28,791 bases of DNA from CAZWMK01 sp964635065 (GTDB taxonomy: Bacteria > Pseudomonadota > Alphaproteobacteria > Sphingomonadales > Sphingomonadaceae): the NCBI GenBank assembly GCA_964635065.1, contig CAZWMK010000015.1, forward strand, positions 1 through 28,791, in the 5' to 3' direction. Position 1 is the stretch's first letter; the number at the start of each line of letters is the position of its first letter. The notes below the pieces were generated by a model, which had not been told where the DNA came from, ran no database searches, and saw nothing but the letters and a program-made list of their open reading frames with translations. The position numbers and the translations under genes were made by a program. Below are positions 23,646-28,791 of the stretch, in pieces.

Positions 23646-24982
23646 ACCGGCTCTCCACGGCGCTTTGCGAACGGATATCGCGGCTTGGGCAAGAGCTGAA
23701 AGCGATCGTGCCGGTTCAGGGCGGGCGGGTGGTCGCTGATAACGGCATGATGCTGACGCTTTCAGGCCTGACCGCACCCGTTGGGGCGCAGCTCGTGATT
23801 GCCGACAATGAACGGCAGTTTTCTGCCGAAGTCGCCGGTTATCGCCATGGCAGCACGCTGGCCGTGCGCTTCGACAATCTGGCCCCGGTCATGGCGGGGG
23901 CATCGGTACGGCTGGTGGCGCCTTCGCGCAGTGCAGTCGTGCCGCGTGCGCACCGGGGGCTGGTGCTGGACGGCTTCGGCCAGCCACTGGGAACAGGCGA
24001 GGCAGGTGGTATGGATTCTCTCCGCCTGCCGCTCGATCCCGGCCTTATCGATCCGATGACCCGGGCGCCGGTGACGCAGGCATTCGACTGCGGCGTGCGC
24101 AGCATGAACGCACTGTTCACACTGGGGCGCGGCCAGCGCATCGGGTTGATCGCAGGTAGCGGCGTGGGCAAATCATCGCTGCTCGGCATGATCACGCGCG
24201 CAGCGGACGTCGATGTCGTCGTCGTCGGTCTGATCGGCGAACGCGGACGTGAAGTCGAGGAGTTCCTGACGCGAAAGCTGCCCGCCCAGCATCGCAGCCG
24301 CGCGGTTGTCGTCGCAGTGCCTGCCGACAGGTCGCCGGCCTTGCGCATCCGCGGCACACTTCTGGCGCATGCGCTGGCGGAACATCATGCCGCCAGCGGC
24401 GCCCATGTCCTGCTGGTTCTCGACAGCCTGACGCGCGTTGCACATGCGCAGCGCGAAATCGGCATTGCGGCCGGTGAACCGCCCGTCGCACGTGGTTATC
24501 CGCCATCGGTGCTGACGCTTATGGCACGGCTGATCGAACGCTGCGGCGCATGGGCAGCCGGGGGCGCGATCAGCGCGATCTATACGGTTCTAGCTGATGG
24601 CGACGACCGCGACGATCCGGTGGTCGACAGCGCGCGCGGGCTTCTGGACGGCCATGTCTTCCTAGCGCGCCGTCTGGCGGATCGCGGACAGTTTCCGGCT
24701 ATCGATATGGCGGCGTCGCTCAGCCGGACCATGAGCGATGTGGCGACACCAACCCACCTGTCGGCTGCCCGCGCCGTGCGGACGCTTCATGCGACGATCG
24801 AGGAAAGCCGCGAACTTTTGCTGATGGGCGCCTATCAGCGCGGTGCCGATCCGGCGATCGACAGGGCGCTGGCGCTGGAAGCGGATTTGCAGGCGTTGAT
24901 GGTTCAGGATGAATACAGCCCCGTTACGCTGGCTGAATCCGTCGCTGCGGTCGAGGAATTGGCGTTGGCGAGCCGGGCATGA
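23642..24982 (+). CDS. fliI: Flagellum-specific export ATPase FliI
   Basis: This 446-residue F1-beta-like ATPase energises type III export by releasing cargo from chaperones. It has an N-terminal beta barrel (VQGGRVVADNGMMLTLSGL...), Walker A AGSGVGKSS (about 171-179), VGLIGERGREVEEF, and Walker B HVLLVLDSLTRVAHAQREIG. It also has the FliI-type segments ARGYPPSVLTLMARLIERCG and GSxxA-like TVLADGDDRDDPVVDSARGLLDGHVFLARRLADRGQFPAID. All catalytic features are present and the length is usual. It starts with an ATGA overlap with fliH and ends with an ATGA overlap with fliJ. Confidence 0.96.
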   Translation: MNRLSTALCERISRLGQELKAIVPVQGGRVVADNGMMLTLSGLTAPVGAQLVIADNERQFSAEVAGYRHGSTLAVRFDNLAPVMAGASVRLVAPSRSAVVPRAHRGLVLDGFGQPLGTGEAGGMDSLRLPLDPGLIDPMTRAPVTQAFDCGVRSMNALFTLGRGQRIGLIAGSGVGKSSLLGMITRAADVDVVVVGLIGERGREVEEFLTRKLPAQHRSRAVVVAVPADRSPALRIRGTLLAHALAEHHAASGAHVLLVLDSLTRVAHAQREIGIAAGEPPVARGYPPSVLTLMARLIERCGAWAAGGAISAIYTVLADGDDRDDPVVDSARGLLDGHVFLARRLADRGQFPAIDMAASLSRTMSDVATPTHLSAARAVRTLHATIEESRELLLMGAYQRGADPAIDRALALEADLQALMVQDEYSPVTLAESVAAVEELALASRA

Positions 24983-25407
24983 ACGCCCGTCAACAACGAC
25001 TGGCTGCTGTGCGCTTGCGTCTGGCTGCGGCGGCAAGCGCACGCGCGCGGACAGAGCATCTCAGGCTTCAGATGATGCACGAGCGGCTGCTGCGGTTACG
25101 CGACGATGGCGCTGATCCGGCCAGCCTCGATTGCGGCTGGAAACTGGTCTCGGTCATGACCGCGCGCGGTCGCATGGCGCGGGCTGTCGCTGATGTAAGC
25201 CACCGCATCGCGACGGCAGAACAGGCGCTGCGTGCAGCCGAAACCGCACAAGCGCGCGCGCAGCGCATGGCTGACCGGATCGACGCGGCCATGAGAGCCG
25301 CCGAGGCAAAAGCCGCTGTCCGCCGCAGCGAGGATTGGCACGGCAGTTGCTTGGAGAAGGGGGAACGTCAGAAAGCCGACGATGACCGTGATGATGACCG
25401 TGACTGA
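24979..25407 (+). CDS. fliJ: FliJ-like export chaperone-escort protein
   Basis: This 142-residue protein is almost wholly alpha-helical and rich in Ala and Arg (RLAAVRLRLAAAASARARTEHLRLQMMHERLLRL...), fitting the coiled-coil stalk FliJ that sits in the FliI ring. The repeated DDD/DDRD tail is unusual. The name rests on position after fliI and on coiled-coil character rather than motif identity. It overlaps fliI by 4 nt at the start and fliK by 26 nt at the end. Confidence 0.75.
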   Translation: MNARQQRLAAVRLRLAAAASARARTEHLRLQMMHERLLRLRDDGADPASLDCGWKLVSVMTARGRMARAVADVSHRIATAEQALRAAETAQARAQRMADRIDAAMRAAEAKAAVRRSEDWHGSCLEKGERQKADDDRDDDRD

Positions 25408-26377
25408 ATCGACAGCAGCCGTCCCGCGCGCGGACGGAGACGCAGCCGTTTCCCAAGAAACAGTTGCCAAGGGGTTCGCGGCGCTGGTTGAGGCTCTCTC
25501 CAGCGCCCAGCCTGCGGGTGTCGGGATTCCGACGGATGCACCGATGGCGGGCGAGGCCACCAGTGCCGGTGGCGATGACGGCAGCGATCATGCCGAGGAC
25601 GACGAGGACCGGACAACACTGCCTGACAATGGCGTGGTGCTGCCGTTCATGTTCATGATGTTGACGCCGGCCATGCCCATATCTCATGCGGATGCGTCTT
25701 CGGCGGTGTCGGCATCTGTGATGCCGGATGCCATGACCGGGCCGCACGGCGCGATGACGGACGCGACACTGTCCCCGCTGCCTGCAACCGGCCATGACGC
25801 ATCGGATGCGGCGTCGAATGTTGCCAACGCGTCTGCCGCGCGGTCTGCCCCGCAACCGGAAGGCGCGGCAGGGATGGCGGGTATGGCGCTTGTTTCTCAT
25901 GTCTCGCCGCTGCCGTCGGCGTCACCATCACCATCATTGTCGCCAGTATCGGGGTCCATTCCTCCATCTGTCGGCGTTGCTGGCGAGGCGTCCTTGGAGC
26001 TCTGGCATGATGGCGCGCAGCCGGCGTTCATGCTTTTGTCCGCGCGCGAGGACGAAGGACTGGTCACGTTCGACGATATCGCGCTGGGTCGCGTTGCGGC
26101 ACGTATCGCCACGGACGACGGGGGCGCGCGGATCGACCTTTTTGTCGAACAGGCCGAAAGCGCCGCGCTTCTGCAAAACCATCTCGAAGACCTGACACAG
26201 GCGCTCGATGATGCCGGATTGCGGCTTGAGTCCGCCCATGTTTCGACCGGTCATCGCGGTCGACCTCCGCCTGACTGGACCGGCACGGCTTTGCCCCGTG
26301 GGGAAGATTCGCCGCAATCCGCGCCGCAAAAAACGCCCGCAGGCGGCTCGCTTGCGCGCTTTCATCGCTACGCCTGA
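25382..26377 (+). CDS. fliK: Flagellar hook-length control protein FliK
   Basis: This 331-residue secreted ruler protein sets hook length and switches export specificity. The N-terminal two thirds are low-complexity, rich in Ala, Ser, Pro, Met and Asp (for example SPLPSASPSPSLSPVSGS around residues 180-195), as in other FliK proteins. The C-terminal domain has the FliK_C pattern: VTFDDIALGRVAARIATDDGGARIDLFVEQAESAALLQNHLEDLTQALDDAGLRLESAHVS. The start is uncertain: ATG 25382, 25391 and 25394 are all in frame or nearby, and I use 25382, which overlaps the fliJ end. The fliL gene begins 11 nt after the stop. Confidence 0.85.
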   Translation: MTVMMTVTESTAAVPRADGDAAVSQETVAKGFAALVEALSSAQPAGVGIPTDAPMAGEATSAGGDDGSDHAEDDEDRTTLPDNGVVLPFMFMMLTPAMPISHADASSAVSASVMPDAMTGPHGAMTDATLSPLPATGHDASDAASNVANASAARSAPQPEGAAGMAGMALVSHVSPLPSASPSPSLSPVSGSIPPSVGVAGEASLELWHDGAQPAFMLLSAREDEGLVTFDDIALGRVAARIATDDGGARIDLFVEQAESAALLQNHLEDLTQALDDAGLRLESAHVSTGHRGRPPPDWTGTALPRGEDSPQSAPQKTPAGGSLARFHRYA

Positions 26378-26388
26378 AGGAACGATCC

Positions 26389-26874
26389 ATGTCCAGTGCC
26401 ACCCCCGTGCCCGAAGCGTCCAAGGGATCATCGAAGCTGAAACTGATGCTGATCGGTCTGGGTGCAGTCATTGTCGCTGCGGGCGGTTTTGCGGGTGGTC
26501 TTTATCTGGGCACGCCCATGGGCGGCAAGACGGCCTCACCGAAAGCCGCGCCAGAGCAGGACGCTGTTTATATCCCGATCAAGGAGCCGCTGACGGCCAA
26601 CCTTGCCGACAGTGGGCGCTATGTGCAGCTCAGTCTCGCCCTGTCGACGCGTTCGGGGCCGGAATTTGCCAGTGCGCTTGAAAAACACGATGCCGCGTTG
26701 CGGTCGGCACTGATCGTCACGCTGGGCGCGCTCCGCGAAGACGATATCGCGTCTTCGGCGGCAAAGGAAAAATTGCGGGGACAGCTCAGGATCGTCATCA
26801 ATCGGACCATCTCCGGACTGGGGGTCGAGGGGCGAGTCGATGAGGTCTATTTTTCAGGTTTCCTCGTCCAGTGA
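26389..26874 (+). CDS. fliL: Flagellar basal body-associated protein FliL
   Basis: This 161-residue inner-membrane protein surrounds and stabilises the stator in the motor. A short cytosolic N-terminus precedes one membrane helix (LKLMLIGLGAVIVAAGGFAGGLYLG, about 18-42). The periplasmic domain follows: YIPIKEPLTANLADSGRYVQLSLALSTRSGPE...EKHDAALRSALIVTLGALREDDIAS..LRGQLRIVINRTI, with the expected V-x-x-VYFSGFLVQ ending (VDEVYFSGFLVQ). Its length is usual. The stop overlaps the GTG start of fliM (GTGA). Confidence 0.94.
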   Translation: MSSATPVPEASKGSSKLKLMLIGLGAVIVAAGGFAGGLYLGTPMGGKTASPKAAPEQDAVYIPIKEPLTANLADSGRYVQLSLALSTRSGPEFASALEKHDAALRSALIVTLGALREDDIASSAAKEKLRGQLRIVINRTISGLGVEGRVDEVYFSGFLVQ

Positions 26875-27872
26875 CCGTGTCCCTGACATCCGAGGAAATT
26901 GCGGCCCTGCGGCAAGGCATTGCCGATGGCTCGATCGAACTGGAGCATGAACTGCCCGTTCCGGACGATGTGGTGCCCTTCCGTTTCGGGCGCGATAGCG
27001 GGCAGGTTCTGGGCGACAGCCGGATGTTGCAGCTTGTCAGCGAGCGCATGTCGCGCCTGCTGCGGCGGCAGACGGCGTTCCTGTTCCGTCAGCAACCGCG
27101 CGTTGTCTCGGATCTCATCACTGTCCAGAGTTATGATCAGTATCAGGCGGAACTGGTCCCGTTTCTCAGCCTGAACCTGATCGACGCCAATCCGTTGCGC
27201 GGACAGATACTGATCGTCTGCGAGCCTGAACTGGCCGGAGCGTTGATCGAGGGTTTTTTCGGCGGTCGCATTACGGCGCGCGCGAGCCTGACGAACGAGT
27301 TTTCGGCAACCGAAGAGCGGGTGATGCGACGCTTTCTGGAGGCCATGCTCGGCGCTCTGCGCGAGGCGTGGCGCGATATTTTCGCGCTGGATTTCACGCT
27401 GGCTTCAACCGAAAGCCACCCCCAGTTCGCCGCGCTTGTCGATGGCGAGGAAAATGTCATCGTCGCGCGCATGCACCTGACGGTCGGTGGATTGACCGGC
27501 ACCAATATCGATATCGTCTATCCGCTTCAGACCTTGCGGCCGATCCTGCCTTTGTTGCAGGCGCGCATCCATGACGACCATGGCGCCCCCGATCCGGGCT
27601 GGCGCGATGCCTTGCAGACGGCCCTGCTCGATATTGCCCTGCCAGTCAGGACGATCATCGCCGAACCGGTCCTGAGCGTCGCGCAACTCCTCGACCTTGG
27701 TCCGGGCAGCGAAATTCCGATCGGCATGCCGCACGATGTCAGCATGCGCGTGCATCGTCACGTTATCGCCCATGGTGTCGTCGGCGAGGCAGGTGGCCAT
27801 GTCGCCATCCGCATTTCATCACTGGGCGCTGCAGACAGCGCGGCGCAGGATCACAGACAGGGAGGAGCTTGA
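26871..27872 (+). CDS. fliM: Flagellar motor switch protein FliM
   Basis: This 333-residue protein is part of the C-ring. The N-terminal SLTSEEIAALRQGIADG resembles the CheY-P-binding peptide (LSQxEIDALL). The middle CheC-like domain contains SYDQYQAELVPFLSLNLIDANPLRGQILIVCEPELAGALIEGFFGG and the C-terminal SpoA-type domain contains LLDLGPGSEIPIGM. It starts at GTG 26871, overlapping the fliL stop; an alternative GTG at 26877 would shorten it by two residues. The stop shares one base with the fliN ATG (TGATG). Confidence 0.94.
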   Translation: MTVSLTSEEIAALRQGIADGSIELEHELPVPDDVVPFRFGRDSGQVLGDSRMLQLVSERMSRLLRRQTAFLFRQQPRVVSDLITVQSYDQYQAELVPFLSLNLIDANPLRGQILIVCEPELAGALIEGFFGGRITARASLTNEFSATEERVMRRFLEAMLGALREAWRDIFALDFTLASTESHPQFAALVDGEENVIVARMHLTVGGLTGTNIDIVYPLQTLRPILPLLQARIHDDHGAPDPGWRDALQTALLDIALPVRTIIAEPVLSVAQLLDLGPGSEIPIGMPHDVSMRVHRHVIAHGVVGEAGGHVAIRISSLGAADSAAQDHRQGGA

Positions 27873-28186
27873 TGACCGATAACGGCAACGGCAACGGTAA
27901 CGGGACCATCGCGGCAGCCGGGGGCAAGGCGCGTTCGCTCGGCCTTTTGCAGGAAATCGAAGTCAGGCTGTCCGTCGAGATCGGGGCGACGGCGCTGCGC
28001 ATCCGCGATCTTCTTGCGCTCAACCCGGGCAGCGTCGTCGAACTTGATCGGCAAGCGTCCGACATGGCGGACATCTATGTCAACGGCACGCTGCTCGCGC
28101 GCGGCGAGGTTGTGACCATCGGTGACCGTTTCGCCGTGCGGGTCGGCGACATTGTTGCAGCGGGCGAGCGTATCAATGGCCTCTGA
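27872..28186 (+). CDS. fliN: Flagellar motor switch protein FliN
   Basis: This 104-residue SpoA-domain protein forms the base of the C-ring with FliM and binds export components. The core reads EIEVRLSVEIGATALRIRDLLALNPGSVVELDRQASDMADIYVNGTLLARGEVVTIGDRFAVRVGDIV, with the family's G-S-V-x-L and VNG-x-x-x-ARGEV segments. A short Asn-Gly repeat opens the protein and is unusual but harmless-looking. ATG 27872 has GGAGGAG just upstream and is preferred to the TTG at 27869. It overlaps fliP by 11 nt. No fliO lies between them. Confidence 0.93.
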   Translation: MTDNGNGNGNGTIAAAGGKARSLGLLQEIEVRLSVEIGATALRIRDLLALNPGSVVELDRQASDMADIYVNGTLLARGEVVTIGDRFAVRVGDIVAAGERINGL

Positions 28187-28791
28187 GGCTGCCTCGGTCT
28201 CCATCGCCGGGGCCTCCGGCATGGCGACACTTTTGGGCCGGGCTGTCGGGGAGGGGGGTGGCGGCACCTTGCCACTGCCGTTGCAGCTGATTCTGCTGAT
28301 GACGCTTCTGACGGTGCTGCCGTCGATGCTGCTGATGATGACCTGTTTTACACGTTTCATCATCGTGCTTTCGATCCTGCGCCAGGCCATCGGCCTGCAG
28401 CAGACGCCACCCAACAACGTGCTGATCGGCATCGCGCTATGCCTGACGATGCTCATCATGCGCCCGGTGTGGCAGGAGATGTATCAGGACGCCTATGTGC
28501 CGTTCCAGGCCGGCACAATCACGCTCGAGCGCGGACTGGACAAGGGGCGCGAAGTCCTGAGCCGCTACATGCTGGCGCAGACCGACGAGACCGCGCTGCA
28601 GACCATCGTCAGCCTGGCCAACGAACAAGTCCCGGCCCAGCTCTCCGAGCTCGACTTCAGCCTACTGCTGCCGGCCTACGTACTGAGCGAGCTGAAAACT
28701 GCATTCCAGCTCGGCTTCATGATCTTCGTCCCGTTTCTGGTCATCGACCTGGTGGTGGCGAGCGTACTGATGGCCATGGGCATGATGATGC
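28176..28791 (+). CDS. fliP: Flagellar export gate protein FliP, 3' truncated by window end
   Basis: The first 205 residues of FliP are present, with no stop before the window ends. FliP forms the export-gate core with FliQ and FliR. Visible are the membrane segments LPLQLILLMTLLTVLPSMLLMMTCFTRFIIVLSILRQAIGLQQTPPNNVLIGIALCLTMLIM and the C-terminal LPAYVLSELKTAFQLGFMIFVPFLVIDLVVASVLMAMGMMM, both family hallmarks. A short N-terminal leader (MASEAASVS...) precedes the first helix. ATG 28176 overlaps the fliN stop (28184-28186). The second half uses more GAC, CTC, GTA and CTA codons than the genes before it, which may be chance. Confidence 0.94.
   Translation, partial: MASEAASVSIAGASGMATLLGRAVGEGGGGTLPLPLQLILLMTLLTVLPSMLLMMTCFTRFIIVLSILRQAIGLQQTPPNNVLIGIALCLTMLIMRPVWQEMYQDAYVPFQAGTITLERGLDKGREVLSRYMLAQTDETALQTIVSLANEQVPAQLSELDFSLLLPAYVLSELKTAFQLGFMIFVPFLVIDLVVASVLMAMGMMM

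Noticed and set aside
25920..25960. Short tandem repeat in fliK as a phase-variation tract
   Set aside because: The TCACCATCACCATC stretch encodes a low-complexity Ser/Pro linker and is imperfect and short; nothing points to slippage control.
1..28791. CRISPR arrays, rRNA genes, insertion sequences
   Set aside because: No regularly spaced direct repeats, rRNA core sequences, or transposase frames were seen anywhere in the window.

Overview
The window looks like a scaffold from a GC-rich alphaproteobacterium, most likely a sphingomonad. This rests on GC-rich codon use, the catabolic gene types, a class II DAHP synthase, and a flagellar gene order flhA-flhF-flhG-fliA / fliC / fliE-F-G-H-I-J-K-L-M-N-P. 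Two runs of N (100 N at 2192-2291 and 10 N at 13779-13788) are assembly gaps. Each breaks a gene, so the gene structure there is artefactual.

Layout. (1) Positions 1-622 are visibly AT-richer than the rest. They hold the 3' end of a PEP-CTERM secreted protein gene and a strong hairpin. This segment ends exactly at a 40-nt copy of the 3' half of a tRNA-Glu (623-662) with no 5' half beside it, the scar expected at the far end of a tRNA-integrated element lying to the left. (2) 663-1449 is a decayed zone with a frameshifted ADP-ribosylglycohydrolase remnant and no intact gene that I can support. (3) 1450-7081 is a same-strand catabolic block: two MaoC/hotdog proteins, an acyl-CoA synthetase (cut by the 100-N gap), a lipoprotein quinohemoprotein (PQQ plus haem c) dehydrogenase and a Rieske non-haem iron oxygenase. 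(4) 7178-9731 is a compact unit of an AMP/thymidine-phosphorylase-family enzyme, an overlapping PRPP-synthetase homologue and a 49-residue membrane protein, closed by a bidirectional terminator. (5) 9817-12648, minus strand, carries class II DAHP synthase and glutathione reductase.

(6) 12711 to the right end is the flagellar region. Two near-perfect sigma-54 promoters (GG-N10-GC) precede flhA and fliE. A shared 15-nt motif, GTCGCAAYCRCYGTC, lies 45-58 nt upstream of both and is a candidate activator site. The flhA operon ends with fliA (sigma-28), and the convergent flagellin gene has a plausible sigma-28 promoter. This suggests a cascade: sigma-54 drives early and basal-body genes, FliA is made from the flhA operon, and FliA drives flagellin. 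The fliE operon is tightly packed, mostly with start/stop overlaps, and runs off the window inside fliP.

The most noteworthy points are: FlhF lacks the recognisable G3 and G4 GTPase motifs while its partner FlhG lacks the N-terminal activator helix; the shared motif upstream of the sigma-54 promoters; the phosphorylase/PRPP-synthetase-like pair; the tRNA-Glu integration scar; and a 730-residue flagellin whose variable domain looks internally duplicated. I saw no CRISPR array, no complete RNA gene, no insertion sequence, and no clearly unprecedented multi-gene system.
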